Shown here piece by piece: positions 1 through 13,139 of a DNA stretch of 64,000 bases; the first letter of the stretch is position 1; every line of letters begins with the position of its first letter. The notes beneath the pieces were generated by a model that was not told where the DNA came from, made no database searches, and worked only from the letters and a program-made list of their open reading frames with translations. Source of the stretch: Pithys albifrons albifrons (taxonomy: Eukaryota; Chordata; Aves; Passeriformes; Thamnophilidae). The position numbers and the translations under genes are program-made. The stretch is taken from the NCBI RefSeq assembly GCF_047495875.1, contig NC_092461.1, positions 47,199,601-47,263,600 on the forward strand, read 5' to 3'.

Positions 1-740
1 CAAGTAAAGACTTTTTATAAGGAAGTTCTCATTTTTATTTATCATGTTCAGCCTCAAAAGCATTCAAAGATAAAAAAGGGGAAGTCTGTCACAGTTAACA
101 TCAATTCTATAAGCATTATTTATATACTAGAAATATAATTAAACCTATAACACAAGACCGATACTTCTTACTTCTGTTTCCCTTAGTAACCACAAATGTG
201 AAAAGCTGACTGCAGCACAGTTTGAGGGTCACTTCAAGAACAGAACAGGCAGAGAACGGCTCCATTTTCAGATATTGATGCAGAAACAGAGTTACACAGT
301 AAAAGGTATAGATCTATGGAAATTATTAGGAGAACACCAGGTCAGTATCAAGATACAGCTTCCCTTCCAAACTTAATTCTGTTACTTCTAATAGCAACAG
401 CTTTTTAATAATGCTGAAAACAGAGAACTTGCAGATGATTATATAACTACTGTTATTTATGGTTTCCAACTAGTGACCTAAAAGTGAAACAGTCAACAGA
501 TTGATTAGCTTGGGATTTTTCAAGGAAAAAAAAAGGCACTTAAAGGGAAAAACCAGCATTACTACTTAAGCATTACCAGCCAATTTCCTGTTTTAATTTC
601 TGTCAAAGTAAAATACCAGATATATAGAATTCTAAGATTAAAAGGTAATGCACATTACAGTTTTGTTTATATTTGGTAAAGAAACTTTTGAATCTGTACT
701 TGCTTTGCAATAACATTCTATCAATAAATCAATGACTTAC
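1..740 (-). other. OXR1: OXR1 intron following exon 741-823 (partial)
   Basis: AT-rich sequence immediately 3' (on the minus strand) of the coding exon at 741-823, opening with the donor GTAAGT. I see no further OXR1 exon here; the next expected exon, which continues the LysM domain, must lie beyond the left edge. No repeat was recognised. Confidence 0.7.
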
Positions 741-823
741 AGAATATTCAAGAGTCCCTCTAGGCTTTTGAAAAGACATTCGTCGCCCATCTTTCTTGTC
801 TGGGGTCTTCTTCTGGCCAGTGT
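741..823 (-). CDS. OXR1: OXR1 internal coding exon, entry to LysM domain
   Basis: An 83-bp exon on the minus strand. It is preceded by a polypyrimidine tract and CAG acceptor (824-826) and followed by a GTAAGT donor (734-740). Read in phase, it gives the segment TGQKKTPDKKDGRRMSFQKP followed by RGTLEYS. This matches, from memory, the conserved stretch of oxidation resistance 1 just before its LysM domain; the human protein differs by a few conservative residues. OXR1 protects cells from oxidative stress. Its C-terminal TLDc domain, outside this window, belongs to a family known to bind the V-ATPase. The exon starts with the last two bases of an Asp codon and ends in phase 0, so it joins the exon at 12890-13037 in frame. 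The paralogue NCOA7 has a related exon, but DGRRMSFQKP favours OXR1. Confidence 0.93.
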
Positions 824-3039
824 CTGAAAAAAATTGAGGCAATGCGCGTGTTAAATTCATTTTCTTCTCTCAGTACTGTCACAGGCTGCTGACTACAGCC
901 CCGTGGGCAGACATCTAATTCACCAGTTACACAGCTTGCTCCTGCTGATTCTAACAGATACCAGCTGCTAAAATAGGGACTTCATTCCTCTGCAATGCTT
1001 TAAGAATTTGACCGATACAACCAACTGATAACTGGAAATCAACTAACTGCATAAGTATTTGGGGCTACTCAGGAAGCGATTAAGGAAGAAAGACTAGATA
1101 GGAGATTGACTCCATCAGGAAAACAACATCTCTAGAATTACTGTGGTTAATTGATTCTATATTGTACCCAGTCAGCTTTCATCTAGAGGGGAGATGATCT
1201 GGAGTTCCTGTATGTTCCATCTAATCACTAGAGACTTTTTGTTGCTGTTTGAAAAGTACAGAGTATTTATAGCTATTTTATAAAACAGAGTATAAGTGTT
1301 TAACTTCATAATTATCCTGTCTGCAGCAAATATATGCAGCCTGTACATAAACACTAAAGATTCTAAATAAATAATACAAATGAAGAACTGTTCTTTTTAT
1401 TAGGGCACCGTATTTTGATGATCTCTATTTCACAGGCCAAACTGGCAACAGTTTGTACCTACAGTATACTCTACTTCTTTATACAACTGGTTTCATATTT
1501 ATGATAGTCACAATGCACCAGTGTACTTAAATGATTCAACAGAAAGCATCTACATCTCTAGAAAAGTGTATTTTTAAATGAATCTCTCAAGAAGTTATGT
1601 CTCAGTCACACAGTTTCCATCTTCAATATCTGCTGTTCAGGAGCCCAAAATACTTATCTGAATGAGACCTTAAGTTTTCATACTAGAATGGGATTAGTTA
1701 TACTCCCATTTCAATATGTTCAAATTTTTTATCATAATTTACTCAAATATTTCAAATCAAATTCAATAGAAGAAAGAAATGCTATAAAATAAGTTTACAG
1801 ATAGTTTAGCATGGCTACATGGAGAATTGACAACTTACTGTACATCCAGTTAAAGCTCACCTCAGGTAGTAAGGAAACCTACTACAAATTGACAGCATGT
1901 TTTATGCATTATTAGTTTTAATATCCTGATGGAAATGCTGGAAAAGAAACTAGACAACTATTTGCACAAATTTCATATACCAACACCCAAATTTTTATAT
2001 TGATAGCTGAAACCATCAAGATATGGGGGGAAGGAGGGAGAATGAACAAAGTACACAGCAAGTTTTGCACTGCCAAAAAGTACAAAACAAAACAAAATAT
2101 GAAAAAAACAACTAAAAAAAAACACCCAAAGCCAAAAACAAACCAAAATCCAAACACAAGAAGAAACCCACCTCAGAAAATATCTTACATTTGCTATACA
2201 GTACAAGCTGTAGAAGACAACAAAAGTGACTTCTAGCAGATTCAACATAAACAATGTCCTGTGGTATTCTTTTTATATACAGATATAGATGTATATACAC
2301 ATATATGTAAAGATATCCTGAGGTAGAATGCTCCCATACCTAAAATTGATGTAAAATAAAGATGGCACTAATTAAGGTAAGTTTTTGTGGCTACAAATGA
2401 CATTTAAGACTTTAAGCCTACTTCCAAAATGTTTCTAGGAAATCTAAAAATCTAATCTCACTAATTCTGCACACTTTCATCTTCACTCAATACATTAAAA
2501 GGTATCTCTGCCTTTATTTACTAATAGAAGCTTTTAAAACTAGTTGAGAGAAATGTTAACTTCTGATTATATTCACAGTTTTTAAAGGTACTACAAACAT
2601 CTCTAGGTGAGGTGAAACCAATTCCACAATGAATAAAATACATGAGAAGTTTGTATGTGAGCAGCCCCAGGAGCAGCCAGCATTCTCTGTTAAGGCCAAA
2701 AACTTTGTTACCCACAGTTTTGTATGACCTTGCAACACAACAGGTGCCTACTCAGCAAGCTACTGAAAAACTGTAACAGCTGCTCCACTGTAGCTGTTAC
2801 AAATTTTTCACTCCTAATCAAAGCTTTGCCAGTAGCTTAATCATTTTCTTTCAAGAGCAGTCTGGGCCAACTACGTCTAAGCAAAAGTCCAAGAATGCAA
2901 CTGCAAATAGACTGATTTCATCCAGGACCCTCTATGTGCCTTAATCTATACATGGAGAGCCCCTACTGCAGAACAAGCATCTTCTGCTCCACCCCCCCAC
3001 CACCCCCAATAGATAGAAAATAGAGAAGCTCCATATGAC

Positions 3040-3062
3040 ATATATATATATATATATATATA
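3040..3062. repeat. (TA)n microsatellite
   Basis: About 11 uninterrupted TA dinucleotides. A simple repeat likely to be length-polymorphic. Confidence 0.95.
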
Positions 3063-3325
3063 CATCCATTTAATTTGTATATAGCCCAATGTAGTTTGTG
3101 GGATTTTTTCTCAACCCAAGTTTAAGTCTCCTTTTTCTCCTTAGTAGTTCAAGTGTCTAAAGAGCTTGCAGAGAGGTACCACACAAGAGGTCAAGATAAA
3201 TAATCTCTCTCTCCAGTAACTGAACAGCAGAATAAAGTCGTGCACAAATAACCACTTCTGTTTCTTATACCAGAAATAAAAGTGGAAAATTATTTGTTCT
3301 TCACAGTAGAAGAACCTGTCACCTT

Positions 3326-3782
3326 AGAATCACAGAATCATCACAGAATATCCTGAACTGGTAAATACCCACAGGGATCATCGAGTCCAACTCCTGGCCC
3401 TGCACACGACAACCCCAAGAATCACAGGGTATCCAAGAGCATTGTCCAAATGCTTTCTGAACTCAGTTAAGCTTCCTGCTGTGACCACATGTCTGGGGAT
3501 CCTGTCCCAGTGCCCAACCATCCTTCAGGTGAAGAACCTTTCCCTAATATCAAGCCTAAACCTCCCTTGATACAGCTTCATACAATTCCCTCAGGTCCAG
3601 TCACTGGTCAGAGAGGAGATCAATGCCTCTCCACCTCCCCTCATGAGGAAGCTATAAACCACTGTGATGTCTTCCCTCAGTCTCCTTCAGACTGAACAGA
3701 CCAACAGCCACTCCTTGTTTGGCTTCCACTCCAGGTGCTTCACCATCTTCAGAGACTTCAGAGCACTCTGGTAAATTCAGGC
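3326..3782 (-). mobile_element. CR1 LINE 3' end, antisense
   Basis: The plus strand begins AGAATCACAGAATCA, the reverse complement of the CR1 3' tail. It continues with the CR1 3'-UTR signature: ATCATCGAGTCCAACTCCTG, then the segment around 'ccctaatatcaagcctaaac', then 'cctcatgaggaag'. The element therefore reads on the minus strand, the same direction as OXR1. It is a 5'-truncated copy of about 450 bp, as is usual for CR1, with no coding capacity. Short open frames across it are chance. Confidence 0.9.
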
Positions 3783-6700
3783 AAGTAAGAGTAACCAGAG
3801 GGTAGGGGTGGGTAAGGAAGGTCCCTGTTGGCACTTTGGAGCAAAGTAGACATCAGGAGAACTACATAAAATTTCCAGAAGCTTATAACCTGCAGTTAGG
3901 TTTTTTTAATGTCATCCCCTTACATAATTCAGACAGTAAATCATACCAGTGCTCATCTTCATTCCTTCCTTCCGTGGCATCTCCCCCTCACTATACGGAT
4001 ACAGGATTCAAGTGTTTCATAACCTACCATGATTTAAGGCTCTCAAGTCAAGACAGGGAGGTAGGCAATGCCAAGCTATATGTATGCTGACTACCCAGCT
4101 GGCCAAGTTATCAAAATCCACACCTCTACCCACAGCCCAAGTGCTTGAGGTGCCTGTCCATACAGAACACACCGATTTCAACTAACCTCTTGGAAATAAA
4201 ACTAGGAGGTATTTCATCTGTGAAAATAGGTCAGAGCAGCAGAGACATGAACTCAACCTCCCTGATGACACACTACAAATCCTCTATCTCTTACTGAAAG
4301 AGCAGGCTATTTATTTTTGAGGAGAAAGTAAATGCCTCTTTCAGCTACTCCCAGGCCTCTAGTATTCTAGGAAGCACATGAAAGCAGAAACAACTACCAG
4401 TGTAGAATGCAGCAGTCTGAAAAGTCCTCAGCACCAACAAGAATCAGTCTCGTGCGTTCACATTACTCATTTTCCTGATAACTCAATTGCACAAGAGTTC
4501 ATCTCGGCAGGTTACACACAATCCTTACTTCATCTGCCACAGCAAGCCAGTGAGACTACTGAAGACTGATGTTCTCAGACAACAGGCAGAAGAAAAATCT
4601 GCTGCCACTGACCAGATTATGCACAACCTCAAGAGTCAAGAATAACTTGTTTAGCAAGAGGATCTGTGGTGCTACATTATCAGAGCTCTTAGCTGTACTG
4701 TTTTAGACAGAAACAAGACCAGCCCTTTTGTTCATGCTTTAATTCTTAACTACTTTTTCACAGGACTGAGCCTCCACAACAGCCTGAAACAGAAGTGAAA
4801 AAGTGCATGTCAGATCTGCAAATGACAAAAAAATATTTCAACTGCCTAGGGTTTAAATGACCAGAATATGAAAGATGCAGAAGACAATGTTCAAAATGAC
4901 ACCAGACCAATACCTAGTCTGAAGGCATGTGCATAGAAACTCAGACAACATGACTGTAGCGTAAGAATGATTATATATGATCATCAACATAAATAGAGAG
5001 AATGACTTTTTGTTCCAATATATTTATATACAATAGGAAAAGGAGGGTTATGGGCATTATGGTTTAGGAACATACAGTTTTCATTGAGGCAGCTTTGTCC
5101 TTAAAATATCTAATAGTCAGTAACATTATTCAACTGAAAATTGAAGACAACTGAAGTTAAAATTTAACATTTATAGGAGGGATTCTACTAACTACTTCTG
5201 TATGGCCCTGTGCCACTGAGTTTCGGTCAAGTGAAAACATTCCTGTGGCACTGTTAGCTCAAATTGTTGTGATGAGAGTGACACTTCTCATTTCTTGGTA
5301 TCCCATCTAAGCTGAATTGTAATCTTTGATTTGTTGTTTGCTGATACATCTAGCGCATCCTTTGGAATTCTGGCACTAAGAGCTGGTAAAGAGAACTAGG
5401 ATACATGCTAAGAACTGCTTAGGAGGATCTTCAAGCTCTGCATGGAGCAAAACATACTCATTTTCCTCTACCCAACTATTTTTTTGCATGGTAAGCTTAA
5501 ATCTCAACTTGCAATGTTTCTCAGCTACTCACACTCTATTTTAATATAACAGAAATTACAACAGTCAATTTTTCCACATGAATAAATTCATAAACCAAAC
5601 ATGTATCCTCTGAAAAAAAAAACCAAGGAAGTAAATTATTATTGCAAATTGTTCAAAATAAAAGAGCTTATTATGGTCAAGAAAACAAGAAAAGGATTAT
5701 TTATCCAAAAATACACACCCCCTTGCAAGAACTGCACATTTATGCATCAGATTTACAGGTGTTAAAAAAAATAAAAAAAGGAAGAGGCAGCAACTTCGAC
5801 AAATTCTTGTCTAGGACAGTTTTTCACAGGATCTTAAAAATATGGGGTAATGAATCATATGAAAGTAAGAAAAACAGTCTCTGAAATATTCTCAAATACA
5901 TTATTATTTAGCAGTACATGGAACAACTCGCTAATTGATAAAACAGAGGAAGTACAGATATTATATCTTTATTAGATTAGGTCTGCTCAATAACAATTAG
6001 ATCATTATAATCTATTCATAAAGAAACAAAAGATATTAAAATAGGAAAATTTTATATTCCGTAAGACCTGGTGACCTGATGCTTCTAACAGCAGGGACTA
6101 CCTCACAGTCAGCAACTGCCTCATTAACCCTTCTCCCCATCCTGCAGTCAGATATACTTGAGCTAATTACAGGAATATTATATTCAGTTATCTTCCAATG
6201 TTTTAGGAAGTAGGCACAAAGAGGCCCTAATAGTAACATACAAGAAGCTCGTAGCCTACAGTTTTCTCATCAAAAATGGTAGGTTTTCAGAACAAGCCAA
6301 TGTCATGAACAATGCCTCCTTCAGTCCCCTCTTGCTAAGCAACTGCTACTTATTCTGTGATTCAGTCCTTCCAGGTCAGTCATGTTTTCAAAACTCTTGA
6401 TCCCTATCACTGCTCTCCACAGAATGCTTTTGTTCATATTTCACTCAAGCAAACCTCCAAGCTAAATGCATCCAAGATCTTGCTACTGTTGCATCAGCGC
6501 TTCAAACATGTCAAAACAGCTTTATCCTGCAACATAGATAAACCATTGATCCACTTTCATTTTGTGATCCCCTAACACATGACACTCTTCTGCTAATCCA
6601 GTCAGCTGCATAAGCATGCATGTGGAAATAACTTAATGCATGATTTCAGGATGGAAAACAATTCAATAGAAACAAACTTATGACAGGCCACTTCTTCAAA

Positions 6701-7344
6701 TGGCTAGGAGACAAAGCCACCTCCACGCATGACATTCCTTGTACATGCACCACATGGGCTTTCTTCTAAAGTAACATTTCATATTCAAAGTAAACAATAA
6801 GGCTTTACCACATTTTCAGATTATACCACAGTATGTATTAATCAACAGTAAGCTTCCTTTCCTGTTCCATCTGAAATATATATGTATATAGTTTAATACA
6901 TTAGAAAACTACCTAACTGCAATCTCCACCTCCTGTCCAAACTCTCTGCAGATCAAATGTATCTCTTAATGAAAACCTGCAAAAACATTAGCTAGTCTAC
7001 TGATACAGTAAGTCAACTTTTCCAATAATAATTGTCCACCTCTTAGATACTTAAGCCCATTTAGTTGTACATTTTCAAGTCTACACAATAACACATCGGC
7101 AATTTGACCATCAAACAGCAATATCAAGTTATCCACAGACATTTTTAAGAATTTATACTTGCCTTGTTGTCACACTTAAGCTGACGACACCTACTTTTTC
7201 TAAGAATGCAGTCAGTCAGCTTCTCCTGCTGACTTGTGCACTACAACTGCTCTGTTATCATGCAACGGGATCTGCTGTGCATGTACAGTCATACTCTGTG
7301 CTTCAATAAACACCTTACTGTACAAGTTTATTGCATTAGGTTTG

Positions 7345-7930
7345 TAGATAATAATGAACTGCAGGGACCAGTCAACATAGATGATGGCAGGGCTGCCATT
7401 CAGAGGGATTTGGACAGGCTGAGGGAGGAAGCTGACAGGAACCTTATGGAATTAAACTGGACAAGTCTTCTTTATGGGAAGGAAGAGCCCTTTGTCTTGT
7501 ACAGGCTGGCACTGCCCAGCCAAGGAGCAGTTCTGCTGATGAAAACTCAGAGGTCTTGGCAGGCAGAAGCTGAACAGGATCCAGCAGCATACCCTGGAAA
7601 AAAAGAGGGACAGCAGCATCCTCATCTGTGTTAACAGTGGCCAGCAAACAGAGCACCAGTGAGAAGCAACAGTTAACCTTACCTGGCACTCAGGCTGCTT
7701 TTGGAATACTGGCTCTATTGCCACTGTCCCAGTCTCCCCCAGCCCCACTCAGATAAGAAAAGCACAGATAAACAAAAACTATGCCACCGAGGTATTCATG
7801 GCCTGTGAGAACAGGCCAAGAGAACGGAGCCTGTTCAGCTTGAAGTAGAGGTGGTTTTGAAGGACTCTAACAGCAGTCACCTGTACCTTATAGATAGCTT
7901 CCCCATATGTGTCAAAATGATAGAGTTAGG
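7345..7930 (+). mobile_element. CR1 LINE 3' region, sense, diverged
   Basis: The block around 7382-7445 (GGCAGGGCTGCCATTCAGAG, then 'ggatttggacaggctgag') is the characteristic CR1 segment downstream of the RT core. Collinear but decayed CR1 sequence follows: 'acagcagcatcctcatctgtgttaaca', then 'ttttggaatactg', then 'gcctgttcagcttga' near 7831. Both ends are worn, so the boundaries are approximate. A 132-codon open frame starting at 7236 is a by-product of this element. Confidence 0.82.
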
Positions 7931-9394
7931 CTCTTCAGTAACGCAGTGGGAGAACAAAAGACAGCAGACATGATAGACAAACAGGAGACCTTCTGACTGC
8001 AGAGAAGGTAAAAAAAATAATTGCCCATAGCAGTTGTGCAGTTTCCATGACTGGACATTTCCAAGGCTCAGGTGAATAAAGCACTCAGAAACCTACCCTG
8101 AAGTCATCATCTTCCCTACTTTAAGTGGGACTAAACAATCTTACCTGCAATTTGAGTTATCTGTAACTATGAATCCTCCCACATTTTTCTGGCAGGCAAT
8201 AGAGATACATGATGCCACCACCAAACCAAGCCAGAGGAAGATTTATAACACAGCAGGGTGCACTGCTTACTTATTAACACAAAATTATTATTCATACATG
8301 TAGCAACTTCAAATGCTGCCATAAGCAGGCAGATTTCCAATAAAACATCACCTTCTAAACTGCTTCAATTTTAGAATTGGAAATTAACCAGAAATTTAAG
8401 TAAAAAGCCCCACAACATGACATATTAAACCAAAAATGCATTACAGTCAAAGGATACCAGAGTAAAAGCAAAAAAAAAATGATGTGACAGTACAAAGCAG
8501 AACATGAAAAGATCACTGAACATCACATACACTAAAGGAATAGTCGAGAAATCCTATATACTAGTAGCACATAAGTCTGAAGAAGAGATTGTGCATACAT
8601 TAACATATCACAAGATGACTGAGTCATCGGCCTGATACATTCCAAGATCACATTTGCTTCTTATGCCTGTACCAAGTGAAGTATTAGCATCTTTGTAAAG
8701 GGTGTTGGTACATTTCATACGTGCTTCATCTGGAACAGTGAGTACAAGAAAACTTGCAGAAGTGTGTTGCCCCAGTTCGAATTCTCATACTTTATCATAC
8801 ACCTGTTAATTTCTTAAAAGAACTGATTTAAGATGAATCAAGAAAGTAGCCTACCTTAGTCTTATGTTTGCTTTATTCCAAGACAGATTTTTAGAAAGGA
8901 AAAGACTTTTACAGCAGGACTTGAAGATGTATTATAACTTGGCTATGCACATTTCTTTTTCAAATGCACTGCTGCTACCTTGACCATAAGTACAGAGGAC
9001 TGAGAGGCCACACAGCTTACTGAATATACTGTGTATGGCAATCTTACCAACCAAGACTTGAAAGCTGGTAAGAAAGAAACGTAAATAAACCCATAGGCCA
9101 CATGGTTCAGAACTGAACAATCAGGCTGAACCTGAGGGAGAAAAACAACAACAACTATTTCAATAGAAGGCAGCTAGAAAAACTTCCCTGACAGACTTGT
9201 TAAGAGGAGTCTCTGAACAAGAAGTTCTGAATCAGCGATTTTTAACTTCTGTACTTAATGAGACACACACTGCAGGAAGTCAAGACTTTCTGAGCAGTTT
9301 GTCTTCTCCCTTCATGAAGTGACCAGAGACAGAAGAGAGGCAAAATGTCTAGGAGGGAGGAAGTACAGGACTGTAGGTAAGAAAGTATATCCTC

Positions 9395-9790
9395 ACAGAA
9401 TCAAAGTGTTATCTGGAAGAAACTTCTTGAGTACATTACTCCTGCCTCCAATTTGAAGCAAAATTAAATGTCAACATCAAATCAGATCGGCTTAAAACTG
9501 TAACCTGTCCCAGTGTCAGACCACTCTGTGCAAAGGTATTCTATTGTCCAGTTTGAACCTCCCAAGCTAAAATTCATGGCCATTGTCCATCTTGATTTCT
9601 TACTGACACGAGCTTGCCCCTTTAGGTAGATGTAGGTCATAATTAGATGGTCTCTAGGTTGCCTTGGTCTTCTCTGCATGACTAAAAGCCCAGCTTCCCC
9701 AATCCCTCCTCACAGGTCATATGCCCTGTGCCCCTAAACATACTGGTTGGACCCTCTATGGTTCCTCAGCAGCTTTCTTTATCAGTGTTA
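9395..9790 (-). mobile_element. Old CR1 LINE fragment, antisense
   Basis: Weak but collinear match to the antisense CR1 3' region: 'cacagaatcaaagtg', then 'ttcatggccattgtcc', then a decayed 'taggtagatgtaggtcata', then 'aaaagcccagcttcccc', then 'atgccctgtgccc'. Divergence is clearly higher than at 3.3 kb, so this is an older insertion. Boundaries are approximate. Confidence 0.65.
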
Positions 9791-12700
9791 CACTGAAACA
9801 AAGAGCAAATTCAACATACAGCCTCAGCAGTGCCACAGAAAAGAAGCAAAGCCTTGTTCCTCACTGCTGGTTACACTCCCCTTACACAGCAGACAAAGCA
9901 AACAGCAGACTGAAATATGAGATGTGCTGTTGGCTCATTTAAGTAAAAGGTTTGTATAGCTGAGACTCAAAATGAAGTGAACATTCAAGTTAATTCTGCA
10001 ATAAAGATAATCCTTAATCACACATTCCCTAAAGCCTTCAGTTGCATCTTAAAGGAAATAAAAACACATGCAATTTCAGCATGCCAACAGCTACAGTACC
10101 TATTAATAAACAAGACAACTATATTCTGTTTAGCTAAGGTTTCTATGTAAATCCAGGCCTCGAATATATACATACTAGCTCTTCCTATAAATTATCAATA
10201 GACTATATTAAGAAGTTATATTTCAAAGCCCACAGGCCTTTTAACAAAAATAACTTCACACTCTGATACTGACAGTGCCTTTGCTAAAGCCAGATCCTTT
10301 CTCTAGAATTTCTACATTGTCTCAGCATCTTTATCCTCCATCACAATCACTAAAAGACAAAACATCTTTCTAAAGTTTTTTTCACTAAGTTGACTGCTGA
10401 GACAAACAACATAAACTGGTTAAACAGGTTTGCAGCCTCCTATGGCACTACTCAGTCTCTCAGTGACTCCTTTCTCCCTACTAAGAAATACTATAAACTG
10501 TTCTGCATGTGCCCAAAGCAATAATTTAAGGCACAGCATTTGAACAGAGTTACCTCCCTGAACTTGGAAACCTGATAGAGCAGCTGTTCCACTGTTCAGA
10601 AATACAAGTATGAAAACAGTAAAAATTACTAATATTACATGAATAAAATTGAGATACTTTATTGTAAAAGCTAAATTAAAAATAAGAACAAAAAAGGTTG
10701 GGTTTTTTTTCAGAAAAGTGGAAACATGGTTTTAAGACATTTATGAAGAACTATTCTTTTAAGAAATAACGCACAGTCACAACTGAACCATGCAAAGAGA
10801 ATGAACACTGAGAGCCTTAAACAGTGAAGAAAAACTAGAGCAATAGGTAGGCCTGGATGCAGAACACTGTATATAGAGACTAAATATTTGGAGTAGTTAG
10901 AATGTGCCATTAAGTCTTAAGCTAATGCCAGGGGACCCATCTCTAATTAAAACAGAGGTTGGATTTAAACCGAAGCATTGTAATCATTGTCACAACTTCC
11001 ACAGCACCCATTACCAGGCCACAGATGGTTTGTGAAATCCAGCATAAAGCTTGCAAGAAAAATTCTACAGTCACAAGAATTTGTTTCTGCTGTAACTGAC
11101 AGAAACCCCACACAAGACAAGATGAGAGGGCCATGGCCTAATTGCCTTGCATAGCATGCTGTGCCTAGGTGAGGAAAAACACAGGTATAGTTCTTTCAAA
11201 AAGGCACATTAAATTCCATATATGCAGAAACTTACCCTGCACTCCAGAACTGCAGTCACTTTCCAGTAACACAGATTTTAAGTATTACAGTATGAAAGCA
11301 CCTGAGAAAATACATTTTCTGCTCAAATCTAGAGAAAAAAAAAACAAACAACAAAACAAACCCAAAGTGTTACAATGCAGTCTAACTTAATCCTTTGTCC
11401 CAGAAGAAGAGAGGGCAAAATAGTCAGAGAGCTTTTGCTTCCAAAAATCACATTTATCACAGGAGATGCCTTATACTAACTGATAAACACAAGGCCTTGT
11501 CACTGATTAAAAGACCAGAAGACGCTAAAGCATTTCACTGCATTTTGGTTCTGCAAAAGATTGTAAGTAATCTTCATCAACAAGCTTTTAACAGTTTTCA
11601 GAGGTCTTATTCAAGTTATTTTATTTCACTGCTGAAAAACAAGTTAATGTCTCTTTCTCTCCCTGTATCTTGGGGAAGAGGGACATGACATAAATAAAGA
11701 GTGTCACTGTAAACGTAGCTAGTTATCCATTATCCTTTCTGTGCAAGAAGAATGATCCAGTGCACACAAGGAGACATCATCTACATCTGCTGTTATGACA
11801 GACTGCATTGGGCACTCCTATTACTTTGCCTACTACACTGATCTTGTTTCTCTCAATGAAAAGGGACTATTTGACTCTCCCAAAGAAACTTAACTGTCTT
11901 TAATACTACATTTCAGTGGGGACATGGCTTCAACCTTTACCCACAGACTACAACAAACATACATTCATCCACTTAGCACAGAGCTTCTTGAAACAGAAAA
12001 AAAAAAAGGAAAATATTAACTATTCATTGTATACCACTCTTTATATTATTATATAGCACTTTCACAAACTTAACCCTCATATGAAGTTTCTGACCAAGCA
12101 GTCGTTAGATCATGCTGCTTTTCTTAGTTATGTCATGGCTTGTTTGCAATCCCCAATCAATAGCATCACCTCTCTGGAGTCCTTACTGCCCATTCCTTTT
12201 CCGCATAAACAGTGTGTGTACATTCGCTGACCACCCTCCAGTTTTGGTGGTATTCTCTGCCAGTGTGAAGGCTCACTTCAGATGAGTGAGTTACAACAGC
12301 CAAACTTACAGCCCAACGACATTATCACGAAAAGGAGTGACAAGAGCAGACCTCTTACTCCCAGGCAAAGGACACGGAGTCACTTACTGACTCCTGACTG
12401 ACCTGTTTGACCACTGAGAGGCAGAGGTACTACTTCTGTTCCTTAGCATCACCAAGCCTACTTCCAAAGCACTAATGCCAGCTCTTCAGGAGCACTAGAG
12501 GCAGGAACCACCTTGCAGTCAAAAGAGACCTCAAATCAAGAAGCTTGCGCTCCACTCGCTTTCCTCCACTCCGGTCAGTGATAGCACCAGGAAAGGGAGG
12601 GTAACTCCAGTGAGCGCAGTAGTTCTGTCGCTGAAATCAGGAAGACGTTCAGTCGGTTTTTGCTGTTGGCCCCGTGCCCGCGGTGTCGCCGCTCCCGGCG

Positions 12701-12889
12701 CGGCACGTGCCGGCCCTACCCACCCTGCGCCCCTTACCCGCCGCCCCGAGAGCGGGGCAGCAGCCGCGCTCAGCTCGGCTGGGACCCTCTCCCTCTCCTG
12801 CTCTCCTCCAGGGAGACTCACGGGGCAGAGCAGCCGAGCCTGGCGCCCGGCGCGGCCCGGACCGCCCGCCGCCCCTTCCCCGACGGTAC

Positions 12890-13037
12890 CTGGCGGCGGC
12901 TTGGCGGGGCCCGGCTCCCCGCGGCCGTCCTGGCAGCGGCCGTACCGGAGGCCGCCGGGCACGGCGCCCCAGAGGCGGCTGGCGGTGCCGCGGAGCAGGC
13001 GGCCGCCCTTGCCCGTGAGCGCGGCCAGCGAGTCCAT
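12890..13037 (-). CDS. OXR1: OXR1 alternative first coding exon
   Basis: The start codon at 13035-13037 (minus) sits in an ideal Kozak context, GCCGCCATGG. The exon encodes 49 residues, beginning MDSLAALTGKGGRLLRGTAS, plus the first base of a split codon, and then meets a CAG|GTACCG donor at 12890/12889. The human OXR1 isoform known to me starts MDYLTT and shares GRLLRGTA, and like this one splices straight to an Asp-Thr-Gly-Gln exon. Here the leftover G plus AC from 823-822 makes that Asp codon, giving PPP-DTGQKK. The middle of the exon (residues 25-49, Gly/Pro/Arg-rich) is poorly conserved, as in mammals. I saw no sign of the longer isoform's N-terminal exons in the window. An open frame continues upstream of this ATG without a start in good context, so the Kozak ATG was chosen. 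Confidence 0.92.
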
Positions 13038-13044
13038 GGCGGCG

Positions 13045-13065
13045 CTACGGGCCGGGGGGCGCCAT
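13045..13065 (-). other. Six-codon upstream ORF in the OXR1 leader
   Basis: On the minus strand an ATG at 13063-13065, in the strong context CGGCCATGG, opens a frame of Met-Ala-Pro-Pro-Gly-Pro and stops with TAG at 13045-13047. That is only 7 nt before the main OXR1 ATG. If transcription starts just below the TATA-like box (about 13105), this uORF lies in the 5' UTR and could lower or condition translation of this isoform. The transcription start is not proven. Confidence 0.6.
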
Positions 13066-13120
13066 GGCCGGGCGGGCCCGACACCGCCGGCCCGCGCGCA
13101 ACTTGGGCAAACTTTGGGGC

Positions 13121-13139
13121 GGCCACGCCCCCTTTTAAA
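13121..13139 (-). promoter_or_regulatory. GC/CACCC box and TATA-like element of OXR1 promoter
   Basis: The minus strand reads CTTTAAAAGGGGGCGTGGCC. A TATA-like TTTAAAA (13132-13138) lies about 95 bp upstream of the OXR1 ATG, directly beside a GGGGCGTGG box of the kind bound by SP/KLF factors. A start about 25-30 bp downstream would give a 5' UTR near 70 nt. Most CpG-island promoters lack a TATA element, so its role here is tentative. Confidence 0.5.

Larger units (their letters stand above)
824..12889 (-). other. OXR1: OXR1 intron between the two coding exons
   Basis: A 12-kb intron with GT (12888-12889) and AG (824-825) ends on the minus strand. It carries three CR1 LINE fragments (about 3.3, 7.3 and 9.4 kb) and an AT dinucleotide run near 3.05 kb. 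In 824-3039, 3783-7344, 7931-9394 and 9791-12600 I see only unique-looking AT-rich DNA: no exon-like open frames with splice sites and no RNA genes. Confidence 0.8.

Noticed and set aside
7236..7634. 132-codon plus-strand open frame
   Set aside because: Lies on a decayed CR1 fragment. The translation is CR1 3'-region sequence in a chance frame.
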